This document shows positions 56,423 to 64,000 of a stretch of DNA of 64,000 bases, in pieces (the first letter of the stretch is position 1; each line of letters begins with the position of its first letter). The DNA is taken from NCBI RefSeq assembly GCF_030408855.1, contig NZ_CP047358.1:1736001-1800000 (forward strand). The letters run 5' to 3'. The translations under genes and the position numbers were made by a program. A model generated the notes under the pieces. That model did not search any database. It was not told the DNA's origin and worked only from the letters and a program-made list of their open reading frames with translations. Origin of the DNA: Corynebacterium glaucum (lineage in GTDB: Bacteria; Actinomycetota; Actinomycetes; Mycobacteriales; Mycobacteriaceae).

Positions 56423-56803
56423 CTAGAACGGCACCCCGCTGCGGAAGATGAGGTTGGCGTACGGAGTGGTCTCTCCCGTGCGCACCACGAAGGCACAGTC
56501 TTCCAACCGCTGCTTCAGCTCCTCGTGGTCGACGGTGTCGCGGTCGGTGCAGTCCGCGGGCACCAATGCGGTGATCTCGTCCGGGGTCTCGGTGGCCAAC
56601 ACGGCACCTTCGACGACGACCTCCTCGAGAATCGCCTGGGCAACGTCGGCGAAGCGCGGCACGCCGAAAACCACCGCGAGGTCAATCACCTCGACGCCGT
56701 CCGGCACCGGCAACCCGCTGTCGCCGATCGCGAACGTGTCGGTGTGCCCGAGGCGACACAGAGCTGCGGAAAGCTGCTCGTTGAGAATGCCGCGCTTACG
56801 CAT
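56423..56803 (-). CDS. rbsD: D-ribose pyranase
   Basis: 126 aa. It interconverts pyranose and furanose forms of ribose so that RbsK gets its substrate. MRKRGILNEQLSAALCRLGH with the catalytic His20, then DTFAIGDSGLPVP and FRSGVPF, are standard RbsD. It is the last gene of the ribose operon, its start overlapping the rbsK end by eight bases. Confidence 0.93.
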   Translation of the reverse strand: MRKRGILNEQLSAALCRLGHTDTFAIGDSGLPVPDGVEVIDLAVVFGVPRFADVAQAILEEVVVEGAVLATETPDEITALVPADCTDRDTVDHEELKQRLEDCAFVVRTGETTPYANLIFRSGVPF

Positions 56804-57713
56804 GCGTCACCGCCGGAAGCTCGTCGGCGGGAGTGGGATACGAGGTCTGCGCGCCCTGCCGGGTTGCGGCGAATGCTCCGACCCTAGCGGCGTGCTGCGA
56901 GGCGTCGATAAGCGAACTGCCCTGCGCGAGCTGCGCGGCAAGCGCTCCGACGAACGCGTCGCCGGCACCGGTGGAGTCGACCGCCGTGACGGTGGCTGGG
57001 GCGATCGGCGTGACTCCCTCGGCGGTGGCGACGACCGCGCCGCGCGAACCGCGGGTGATCACGACGTTTTCGAAGCCGACCTCGCGCAGTTTCAGCGCCA
57101 TGTCTTCCTCGGTCTGCCCCGCCGCCGACGCGTCGACGCCGTAGAGGCCGAGGATGAGTCCGGCCTCGTGCTCGTTGGCCACGAGCGGGTCCGCGTGGAG
57201 CAGCACGTCCGCGGGCACGTCAATGACCGGGGCGAGGTTGACCATCACCCGGCCGGTGGCAAGGCGCACCGCCTCCGCGAACCCGGACACCGGGATTTCG
57301 CCTTGGAGCACCACGATGTCGGCCTCAGCAATCGCAGCCTCAGCTTTGCGCACCTGTTGCTTATCGACGGTCGCGTTGGCGCCCGGCACCACGACGATCG
57401 TGTTCTCCGCGTCCTCGGAGACCGTGATCAGTGCGAGGCCGGTCGGGGACTCCACTTCCTGAACCTGGCTGAGATCGACGCCCGAGCGTTTCAGAAACTC
57501 CAGGGCGGGCTGTGCGTTAGAATCGCGGCCGATCGCGCCGACCATGCTCACCGACGCGCCGAGGTTCGCTGCGGCAACCGCCTGGTTGGCACCCTTGCCG
57601 CCGGCGGTGATCAGGGCGCCGGTGCCAAGCAGAGTCTCGCCCGGGAGTGGGTGGCGGGCGACGCGCACCGCGAGGTCGGCGTTAATTGAGCCGACGACGC
57701 AAATCTGCGTCAT
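56796..57713 (-). CDS. rbsK: Ribokinase
   Basis: 305 aa PfkB-family kinase making ribose-5-phosphate. ICVVGSINADLAVRVARHPL, the glycine pair in ITAGGKGANQAVAAANLG, and the anion hole with catalytic Asp in VDSTGAGDAFVGALAAQL. It carries two GCTTATCGACG copies (56903 and 57359) in different codon frames (SLIDAS and VDKQQV). It lies between rbsB and rbsD. Confidence 0.94.
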   Translation of the reverse strand: MTQICVVGSINADLAVRVARHPLPGETLLGTGALITAGGKGANQAVAAANLGASVSMVGAIGRDSNAQPALEFLKRSGVDLSQVQEVESPTGLALITVSEDAENTIVVVPGANATVDKQQVRKAEAAIAEADIVVLQGEIPVSGFAEAVRLATGRVMVNLAPVIDVPADVLLHADPLVANEHEAGLILGLYGVDASAAGQTEEDMALKLREVGFENVVITRGSRGAVVATAEGVTPIAPATVTAVDSTGAGDAFVGALAAQLAQGSSLIDASQHAARVGAFAATRQGAQTSYPTPADELPAVTHA

Positions 57714-58648
57714 TACTCGAAGTCTCCAACGTTGTCCTTGTCCACGGTGACGACCTCGACCGGGATCTCGGCGGTGACCGACTCGCCCTTGATCAGCTTC
57801 GAGGCCTCCTCGACGGCCTTCGCGCCGAGCTCGCCCGGCTGCTGGGCAATGGTGGCGTACATCTTGCCGTCCTTGACTGCTGCCAGGCCGTCGGAGGTGC
57901 CGTCGAAGCCGACCACGACGACGTCGCTACCCGCGCGGGCACCGAGCGCTTCAATCGCGCCGAGGGCCATCTCGTCGTTCTCCGCGAAGATGGCCTTCAC
58001 GTCCGGGTGAGCCTGCAGGAGGTTGGTTGCCACGTCCAGGCCCTTGGTGCGGTCGAAGTTCGCGGTCTGCTCAGCGACGACCTTGATATTCGGGTACTTG
58101 GCAATGCCGTCCTTGAAGCCCTTGCCGCGGTCACGCGAGGCCGAGGATCCTGCGATGCCCTGGAGGACGAGGATCTCGCCTTCCTCGCCGATGGCCTCCG
58201 CTAGCACGTCAGCTGCTTGCTCACCGCCGGCGACGTTGTCGGAGGCGACGAAGGAAGCGACGTCACCGCCGTTGGAGGAACGGTCCACAGCGATCACCGG
58301 GATGTTGGCCTTGTTCAGCGACTCAACGGCCGGTACGACCGCGTCGGAGTCGGTCGGGTTCACAATGACCACCTGCGCGCCGGAGGTGGCGGCGTTGTTG
58401 AGCTGGTTGGTCTGGGTCGCCGCATCGTCGGAGGCATCCTGGATGTTGAGGTTGATGCCCAGCTCGTCGGCCTTTTCCTGCGCGCCGTCGCGAACCTGCA
58501 CGAAGAACGGGTTGGTCTGTGTCGACAGCGCCAAAGTGACGTTGCCGCCCCCGCCTGCGGAGTCGCGGTTGCAGGCCGTGAGGCTGAGCGCCATCGCTGC
58601 AGCGGTGATGACAGCGGTGGTCTTGCGGAAGATGGATTTCTTGGACAT
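57713..58648 (-). CDS. rbsB: Ribose ABC transporter substrate-binding lipoprotein
   Basis: 311 aa. N-terminal signal (KTTAVITAAAMALS) with lipobox LTAC, so it is anchored to the outer face of the membrane. The periplasmic-binding fold 1 follows: NVTLALSTQTNPFFVQVRDG, VIVNPTDSDAVVPAVE, IPVIAVDRSSNGGDV, FAENDEMALGAIEALG. It delivers ribose to RbsC/RbsA. Its stop overlaps the rbsK start. Confidence 0.94.
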   Translation of the reverse strand: MSKKSIFRKTTAVITAAAMALSLTACNRDSAGGGGNVTLALSTQTNPFFVQVRDGAQEKADELGINLNIQDASDDAATQTNQLNNAATSGAQVVIVNPTDSDAVVPAVESLNKANIPVIAVDRSSNGGDVASFVASDNVAGGEQAADVLAEAIGEEGEILVLQGIAGSSASRDRGKGFKDGIAKYPNIKVVAEQTANFDRTKGLDVATNLLQAHPDVKAIFAENDEMALGAIEALGARAGSDVVVVGFDGTSDGLAAVKDGKMYATIAQQPGELGAKAVEEASKLIKGESVTAEIPVEVVTVDKDNVGDFE

Positions 58649-58696
58649 TGGTGCTCCTTCGGGAAACAGGTGACTCGGGATGTGGAGTTGAGAGGA

Positions 58697-59716
58697 CTAT
58701 GTAGTTGTTTTCTTGCGCAGGACGTCGAAGCCGACCGCAGCGGCAATCACGATGCCGATGACGATCTGTTGCCAGAACGAACTGACGTTGAGCAAGTTCA
58801 AGCCGTTGCGGATCACGGCAAGCAGGATGGCTCCCACCAAGGTGCCGGTCGCCTTGCCGGTGCCGCCGGCCAGGGACGCGCCGCCGATAACGACGGCCGC
58901 GATGGCGTCCAGCTCATAGCCGGCGCCGGCCTGCGGCTGCGCGGATGAGAGGCGGCCCGCCATGACCAAGCCGGCCAGGGCAGCGAAGACGCCGCTAAGG
59001 GCGTAAACCGCGACCAGCACGCGACGCACTGGGATGCCGGAGAGCCGCGCCGCTTCGATGTTGCCGCCGATGGCGTACATGGAGCGGCCAAGCACCGTCC
59101 GCGACAGGATGAACCAGCACAGCACACCGGCGAGCAGCATCATGATGATCGGAATAGGGAAACGCCCGACCGAGGAGCCGAGCCAGTTGACCTCGGGCGC
59201 AGTGGCGATCGGCGAGCCCTGGGAGATCACCAAGGTCGCCCCGCGCGCAATGGACATCATCGCCAGCGTGGCGATGAACGCGGGCAGCTTACCGTAGGCG
59301 GTGGCCAGGCCACTGATGGCGCCGGCGGCGAACCCGGTGAGCAGGCCGAGGATAAGCGTGACCCAGCCCGGCAGTCCCGCGTTGGCCCACATGTGCGCCG
59401 ACACCATCGCGCTTAGCGCCGCGACAGCGCCGACGGAAAGATCGATGCCTGCGGTGACGATGACGAAGGTCATGCCGAAGGCAAGGATTGCTACCGTCGC
59501 TGCCTGGACGCCAACGTTGATCAGGTTGTTGACGGTGAGGAAGTGTGGCGTGGCGATGAACAGCGCGATGCACAGGACGATGAGTCCCACGAGCGCGCCG
59601 TTATTCATGATCCAGTTGATCGCACGTTGGCGCCCGGAGATCTGCTCTGAGGCGGCCGGAGCCGACGGTGAGGTCTGAGGCTTTGGTGCCCCAGACGTGG
59701 TTACTGACGTGCTCAT
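58697..59716 (-). CDS. rbsC: Ribose ABC transporter permease
   Basis: 339 aa with about ten helices; AIGGNIEAARLSGIPVRRVL and AAVVIGGASLAGGTGKATG are the typical sugar-permease cytoplasmic segments. An N-terminal Ser/Thr/Pro tail of ~30 residues precedes helix 1. It overlaps rbsA by four bases. Confidence 0.94.
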   Translation of the reverse strand: MSTSVTTSGAPKPQTSPSAPAASEQISGRQRAINWIMNNGALVGLIVLCIALFIATPHFLTVNNLINVGVQAATVAILAFGMTFVIVTAGIDLSVGAVAALSAMVSAHMWANAGLPGWVTLILGLLTGFAAGAISGLATAYGKLPAFIATLAMMSIARGATLVISQGSPIATAPEVNWLGSSVGRFPIPIIMMLLAGVLCWFILSRTVLGRSMYAIGGNIEAARLSGIPVRRVLVAVYALSGVFAALAGLVMAGRLSSAQPQAGAGYELDAIAAVVIGGASLAGGTGKATGTLVGAILLAVIRNGLNLLNVSSFWQQIVIGIVIAAAVGFDVLRKKTTT

Positions 59717-61287
59717 AGTTGCGCCTCTCTTCTCGTTGTGTCGTTCTCGCCGGGCTCCGCTGCGTCGGCAGCCCCTACGGTGCCTGGCGTATCGACGATG
59801 GCGTCGTCCACGTTGGAGACGGCCAACGCCATGATGTCGTCCTGCGACGCACCTCGCGGCAACTCGCCGGCAAGCCGCCCGCCCGACATCACCAAGATTC
59901 GGTCAGACATTCCGATCACTTCCGGCAGCTCGCTCGAGACCATGAGCACGGCACCGCCGTTCTGGGTGACCGAGTTAATGATGTTGTAGATCTCCACCTT
60001 CGCGCCAACGTCGACACCACGGGTCGGTTCGTCGAGCAGCAGCACGTTCGACCCCGCCAGAACCCAGCGGCCGAACACAGCCTTTTGCTGGTTACCGCCG
60101 GAGAGGTTGCGGATCTCCTGGCCGATGCCGGCCATCTTGATGCGCAGCGTTTCGGCGACCTCGCTGGCGCGGCGCCGCTGGCCGGAGATGTCAGCCAGCC
60201 CCGCCTTGGAGGTCGAGCGCAGCGTCGCAAGCCCGATGTTGTCGGAGACCGATGCCCCCAACACCAGGCCCTGCGCCTTGCGGTCTTCCGGGACGTGACC
60301 GATGCCGTGGCTGATGGCATCAGCGACGCTGCCGGACTTGAGCTGGGAGCCGTTGATGGTTGCCGTGCCCGAATCCACCGGGTCGGCACCGGCGATGGCC
60401 CGCACGACTTCTGTGCGACCGGCACCGACCAACCCAGCCAGCCCGACAACTTCGCCTGCGCGGACCGTGAAGGAGATGTCGTGGAACTTGCCCTCCGAGG
60501 TCAACCCGTTGACCTCGAGCAGCGGCTCACCAATCGCCTTTTCTACTTGCGGGTACTGGTCTTCGATGTCGCGGCCCACCATGTGGCGCACCAGCACCGG
60601 CTCCGGGGTATCGGCGGGGACCTCGGCGACGAAGTGCCCGTCGCGCAAGATCGCCACGGTGTCCGCGATCTCTTCGATTTCGTCGAGGTGGTGGGAGATG
60701 AACACCATGCCGACCCCTTCGGCCTTGAGCTCGCGCATCACCGTGAACAGCTGCTCGATCTCGTGGCCGGTCAGCGCCGCGGTCGGCTCGTCGAGAATGA
60801 GCATGCGGGCGTCCATTGAGAGTGCCTTGGCAATTTCGACGAGCTGCTGGCGCGCGATTCCGAGCTCCCCTACCGGGGTGTTCAGGCTGACATCGAGCTT
60901 GATCCGATCCAGCGCTTCTTTCGCGCGTGCGCGCAGCTCACGGAAGTTCACCAACCCGCCGCGCTGCGGCGTTCGGCCGAGCATGACGTTTTCGGCGACG
61001 GACAGGGTCGGCACCAGGTTGAGTTCTTGGTGGATCGTGGCGATGCCGAGCGCTTCGGACGCTTTGGTATCGGCAATCGTCACCTCCTGGCCGTCGACAA
61101 GAATGCGCCCAGACGTCGGCTGGTGCACACCCGCCATCATCTTGATCAGCGTCGATTTGCCTGCGCCGTTCTCGCCGAGCAGTGCGAGTACGCGCCCGGG
61201 TTCGACCGTAAGTGAAACGTCCTCAATGACGCGCACGGGTCCGAAGGACTTGGACACGTTCTCGAACTGGAGAATCGGTGTTGTCAC
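59713..61287 (-). CDS. rbsA: Ribose ABC transporter ATPase (double NBD)
   Basis: 524 aa with two nucleotide-binding halves. The first has LLGENGAGKSTLIKMMAGVH, a degenerate signature LGIARQQLVEIAKAL and LILDEPTAALTGHEI; the second has GLAGLVGAGRTEVVRAIAG and NLSGGNQQKAVFGRWVLAGS with LLLDEPTRGVDVGAK. This is the usual asymmetric arrangement of sugar importers of the RbsA/MglA type. The C-terminus is Asp/Glu-rich and somewhat extended. It overlaps rbsR and rbsC by four bases each. Confidence 0.95.
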   Translation of the reverse strand: MTTPILQFENVSKSFGPVRVIEDVSLTVEPGRVLALLGENGAGKSTLIKMMAGVHQPTSGRILVDGQEVTIADTKASEALGIATIHQELNLVPTLSVAENVMLGRTPQRGGLVNFRELRARAKEALDRIKLDVSLNTPVGELGIARQQLVEIAKALSMDARMLILDEPTAALTGHEIEQLFTVMRELKAEGVGMVFISHHLDEIEEIADTVAILRDGHFVAEVPADTPEPVLVRHMVGRDIEDQYPQVEKAIGEPLLEVNGLTSEGKFHDISFTVRAGEVVGLAGLVGAGRTEVVRAIAGADPVDSGTATINGSQLKSGSVADAISHGIGHVPEDRKAQGLVLGASVSDNIGLATLRSTSKAGLADISGQRRRASEVAETLRIKMAGIGQEIRNLSGGNQQKAVFGRWVLAGSNVLLLDEPTRGVDVGAKVEIYNIINSVTQNGGAVLMVSSELPEVIGMSDRILVMSGGRLAGELPRGASQDDIMALAVSNVDDAIVDTPGTVGAADAAEPGENDTTRREAQL

Positions 61288-62342
61288 CCTTGCACCTCCT
61301 TAAAATGATCGGACTGTTGAATATCGCTCTGGCGAGCCCGAGGCTGAGCAGTGCGCTTGGAGGATTCGCGGACAATGAGCCGTGTGGGCAGGACTTCCTC
61401 CGACTCGTAGTCCTCGCCCTGCAACATGGCGTGGAGTTTCGCCCATGCGCGGCGGCCAAGCTCGGTGACGTTTTGGTCGATCACCGTCAGCGGGGCGGGT
61501 TGAATCCGAAACGCGGGCTGGTCGTCGAAACCGATCAGCGCAAGGTCCACACCGGGCTGCATGCCCATCTCGTAGCAGGCCTCGAGCGCACCCGTGGTCA
61601 TCATGGAGTCGCCCGCGATCACTGCTGTCACCTGGTCCCGCAGCAGCGTCATCGTGCCGGCGTGACCTTCTTCGCGGCGATACCCGCCCCGGTAGATCAC
61701 CGGTTCAAGGTCGGGGTGGTTGGCCACAGCGGATTCGAAGCAAGCCAGGCGCTGCACACCAGTGGATGTGCTGCTCGGCTCCGCAAGGTAGCCAATCCGT
61801 CGGTGGCCGTTCTCGTACAGCAGCCCAACCGCTTCGTGAATCGAAACCTCCGGATCGGAGACCACCGACGGCAGGTCAAGGCCCTGAAGTCTGCGGTCCA
61901 CTTGCACAATCAGGTGCCCGTTCTGCTTCAGCCCCTCGATAGCGTCTGCGCTTTCCGCCGCGGGCACGATGATGAACCCGCTGAGCTGCTGGCTCTGAAA
62001 TACGCGCAACGCGGCATCGAACTGGGTGGCGTCTTCGTGCGTCGAGGCAGTGACCGTCGAATAGCCGTCGCGCTCGGCGGCCTGCTGGATCGCCGTGGCC
62101 ATCTCCGCAAAGTAGGGGTTGACCAGGCTGGGCACAGTCAGTCCGATGGCCGCGGAGTTGGAGTTCCGCAGGCCCCTCGCCTGCAGGTTGGGCAGATAGT
62201 TCAGTTCGCGGGCGGCCTTTTCCACCCGGTCTCTCGTGGTGGTTGAGATCGCGGGGAATCCGGAAAGCGCCCGTGAGGCGGTGGAGACGGACACGCCAGC
62301 CTGCTCTGCGACGTCTCGCAAAGTCGCGCGACGAGGACTCAC
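61284..62342 (-). CDS. rbsR: LacI-family ribose operon repressor
   Basis: 352 aa from the GTG at 62342, chosen because AAGGAGG lies seven bases before it; a TTG 42 bases further up lacks a site. HTH head TLRDVAEQAGVSVSTASRAL, hinge NYLPNLQARGLR, then a sugar-binding domain. It leads rbsRACBKD, with its palindromic operator upstream, so it probably represses the operon until ribose is present. Confidence 0.92.
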   Translation of the reverse strand: MSPRRATLRDVAEQAGVSVSTASRALSGFPAISTTTRDRVEKAARELNYLPNLQARGLRNSNSAAIGLTVPSLVNPYFAEMATAIQQAAERDGYSTVTASTHEDATQFDAALRVFQSQQLSGFIIVPAAESADAIEGLKQNGHLIVQVDRRLQGLDLPSVVSDPEVSIHEAVGLLYENGHRRIGYLAEPSSTSTGVQRLACFESAVANHPDLEPVIYRGGYRREEGHAGTMTLLRDQVTAVIAGDSMMTTGALEACYEMGMQPGVDLALIGFDDQPAFRIQPAPLTVIDQNVTELGRRAWAKLHAMLQGEDYESEEVLPTRLIVRESSKRTAQPRARQSDIQQSDHFKEVQG

Positions 62343-62392
62343 CGTGACCACCTCCTTCGATTCCGGATTTGCAGACTGCTGCAATTGCTTGT

Positions 62393-62406
62393 TGCAAACG
62401 TTTGCA
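62393..62406. promoter_or_regulatory. RbsR operator
   Basis: TGCAAACGTTTGCA is a perfect 14-bp palindrome of the LacI/RbsR type with the central CG, 51 bases upstream of the rbsR GTG. Confidence 0.85.
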
Positions 62407-62514
62407 TCTCACCCTCAACCCTAGGAAAATCCTGCGAAAGCCGTCAAGTGATTCAGTTCACCAATAGCCCCTTTTGTGCCCCGGTCGCGCAGCTAGAGAA
62501 ATTATTTATTCAAC

Positions 62515-63669
62515 TTATTCGAAGTGGCGGTGATGCGCCACATCATTGAATGCCCGCACAACCCCGAAGTCACCGTAGAACTCGACCACGGACACGCTCG
62601 CCAGATCAAGGAAAATGTGTTTGAACGTCTCCGCGTTCGTGCCCAGTGCCTGCCGGATCACCGACTTAATCGGCGTCATGTGCGCCACAACCAGCACCGT
62701 CTGCCCCTCGTGCGCCTCCTGCACCTTCAGTCGCTCGCGGGTCACCCGTCGGTGCAACTTGGCCAGGGATTCGCCGTTCGGAGGGCTTTCGCTTGACGAC
62801 GCCTCCCACACGCCCACCTGCTCCGGGTACCGCTGGAGAGCCTCGTACCGAGTCAGGCCTTCGAAGTCCCCGAAATCAACTTCTCGGAAGCCGTCGTACA
62901 CCTCGATGTCCGACTCGTCGCGGCCGAGGGCTTCAGCACAGTGCTTTGCGGTCTGCAGCGCGCGGCGTTGCGGCGATGAGATGATCGCATCGATCTGCCC
63001 CATCTGTGCGACTGCCGCGGCAGCGCGCTTCGCCTGCGCGTGACCGATATCGGTGAGCTCCGGTTCGGCAGCGCCGGAAAATCGGCGCTGTGCGGAGTGC
63101 TCAGTCTGGCCGTGGCGCAGGAGGACGAACCGGGTGCGCGGCGCTTTCGCATCGGACCAATGCGCAGGGCCGGCGACAACGTGCGATTGCTTCTTCTCCG
63201 CTTGCGCTTCGCGCTCTGCAGTCGCGGGCGAGGCCGGCGCGTCCAGCACGCGCGGGGTGCCGTCCTTCGCGGCGGCGTCCATGGCAACGTTGGAAAGCTC
63301 GTCGGCTTTCTTGTTCTTGGCGCGCGGAACCCAGGTGTAGGTCACCTCATCGAAACCCTGCGCGATTTTGCGGGCCTCAAGCGCGAGATCCTTCATGTCC
63401 GGGTGCTTGATCTTCCAGCGGCCATTCATCTGCTCGACGACAAGCTTGGAGTCCATCGACACGTCCACCGCGGTAGCCCCCAGGTCGCGCGCGGCCTCGA
63501 GCCCGCGCAGCAGGCCGTGGTACTCGGCGACGTTGTTCGACGCTTTCGCACCGACAACATAGGCAACTTCGGCGAGCGTCTCACCACCCTCGCCGTAGAC
63601 CACGGACCCGGAACCGGCCACGCCCGGGTTGCCGCGGGAGCCGCCGTCGCAAAACATTGCTACGCGCAT
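62515..63669 (-). CDS. Bifunctional RNase HI / acid (alpha-ribazole-type) phosphatase
   Basis: 384 aa fusion of the Rv2228c type. The N-terminal RNase H domain (1-~135) has catalytic Asp in VAMFCDGGSRGNPG, Glu in SNNVAEYHGLL and Asp in VSMDSKLVVEQ; it cuts RNA in RNA-DNA hybrids. The C-terminal histidine phosphatase (about 180-384) starts FVLLRHGQTEHSAQRR and has VAHMTPIKSVI with the second catalytic histidine. In mycobacteria the phosphatase half serves cobalamin maturation; whether it does so here with the 1917 CobT-like protein is unknown. Followed by a zinc-ribbon gene on the same strand. Confidence 0.93.
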   Translation of the reverse strand: MRVAMFCDGGSRGNPGVAGSGSVVYGEGGETLAEVAYVVGAKASNNVAEYHGLLRGLEAARDLGATAVDVSMDSKLVVEQMNGRWKIKHPDMKDLALEARKIAQGFDEVTYTWVPRAKNKKADELSNVAMDAAAKDGTPRVLDAPASPATAEREAQAEKKQSHVVAGPAHWSDAKAPRTRFVLLRHGQTEHSAQRRFSGAAEPELTDIGHAQAKRAAAAVAQMGQIDAIISSPQRRALQTAKHCAEALGRDESDIEVYDGFREVDFGDFEGLTRYEALQRYPEQVGVWEASSSESPPNGESLAKLHRRVTRERLKVQEAHEGQTVLVVAHMTPIKSVIRQALGTNAETFKHIFLDLASVSVVEFYGDFGVVRAFNDVAHHRHFE

Positions 63670-63683
63670 GCCAACCCCATTAC

Positions 63684-64000
63684 CTACTGCTCCGGGGTAA
63701 CGCGCACGAGCAGCGCGCCGCAGTTCGGACAGGTCGGCAGCTCGTCGACATCCGCGCCCATGACTTCAGCGCGCTCCGCCGGCGGAAGCTGGATAAAGCA
63801 GGAGTTGCAGGTCCGGCCGTTGAAGGCTGCGGCGCCGATGTCGTCGTAAAGCGAAAGAAGCTCCTCCGGCAACCCGACGCGGAGTGCGGCCGTATCCACC
63901 GGCTCGACCTCCGGCAGCGCGTCGACGGCGCGCTGGGCGGCCTCAACCTTGCGATTCGCCTCGTCCAGGCGCGCGCCGTGGTTGTCGCGGTTGTTTCGCA
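63684..64000 (-). CDS. C4-type zinc-ribbon, coiled-coil protein, 5' end outside window
   Basis: The frame is open to the right edge, so the start lies beyond 64000. The visible C-terminal ~105 residues have a helical segment (LDEANRKVEAAQRAVDALPE), then LLSLYDDIGAAAFNGRTCNSC and ELPTCPNCGALLVR: two C-x2-C pairs forming a zinc ribbon. The pattern matches Rv2229c/CT398-like proteins, which bind RNA polymerase or flagellar partners elsewhere. It sits upstream of the RNase H fusion in the same operon, as in mycobacteria. It carries CGTCGTAAAGC, a near relative of the repeated 11-mer. Confidence 0.88.
   Translation of the reverse strand, partial: RNNRDNHGARLDEANRKVEAAQRAVDALPEVEPVDTAALRVGLPEELLSLYDDIGAAAFNGRTCNSCFIQLPPAERAEVMGADVDELPTCPNCGALLVRVTPEQ

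Overview
The window looks like chromosome of a Corynebacterium. The DNA is GC-rich, and the gene order erpA - DUF3043 - ilvE/pepA - E2 acyltransferase - lipB - lipA - DUF4191 - glnA - glnE - glnA2 is the corynebacterial one as I remember it. Many genes carry an actinobacterial leaderless start, a TANNNT -10 box seven or eight bases before the ATG or GTG. The assignment is by recognition and is not a database result.

Layout. 1-5.5 kb: the end of an S41-like protein, the Fe-S carrier ErpA, a DUF3043 protein, a CobT-like protein, and divergent ilvE and pepA. 5.6-7.4 kb: a complete IS3-family element with intact ends. 7.4-18.5 kb: a lipoate-centred block made of a three-lipoyl-domain E2, gcvP-gcvT-gcvH, lipB and lipA, with a dihydroxyacetone kinase inserted. 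18.5-24.4 kb: membrane proteins, a ThrE-type exporter, glnA and a TDT-family permease. 24.4-29.3 kb: two small self-contained regulator/membrane-protein units (XRE and GntR) and a Gln-rich membrane protein. 29.4-34.5 kb: two TetR-controlled exporters (ABC-2 and MMPL). 34.5-39.6 kb: GH25 lysozyme, NUDIX hydrolase, an anchored trypsin-like protease and thrC. 39.65-41.3 kb: a complete IS481-like element with unusual ends. 41.5-47.7 kb: glnE, glnA2 and a CYTH-CHAD protein. 47.7-53 kb: a MacB/FtsX-type ABC system facing a two-component system. 53-56.4 kb: a galactokinase-like protein, an RNB nuclease and the RNase P RNA. 56.4-62.4 kb: the ribose operon rbsRACBKD. 62.5-64 kb: an RNase H/phosphatase fusion and the start of a zinc-ribbon protein.

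How the genes work together. LipB and LipA make the lipoyl group used by GcvH and by the E2, and ErpA is a plausible Fe-S donor for LipA. GlnA carries the adenylylation tyrosine that GlnE modifies, while GlnA2 lacks a recognisable one. The ribose genes form a closed import and catabolism unit with a LacI-type operator in front of rbsR.

The most unexpected signal is not a gene. The 11-mer GCTTATCGACG (or its complement) occurs 15 times exactly, plus 4 copies of GCTTGTCGACG, in both orientations, in coding and intergenic DNA and in different reading frames. About 0.03 exact copies are expected by chance. This is the statistical behaviour of a DNA uptake or chromosome-organisation sequence. Other points are a textbook -1 frameshift signal and a Cys-rich insert in the IS3 transposase, 76-bp triple-repeat ends on the IS481-like element, a recurrent hairpin seen three times, and three enzyme homologues that seem to lack key catalytic residues.
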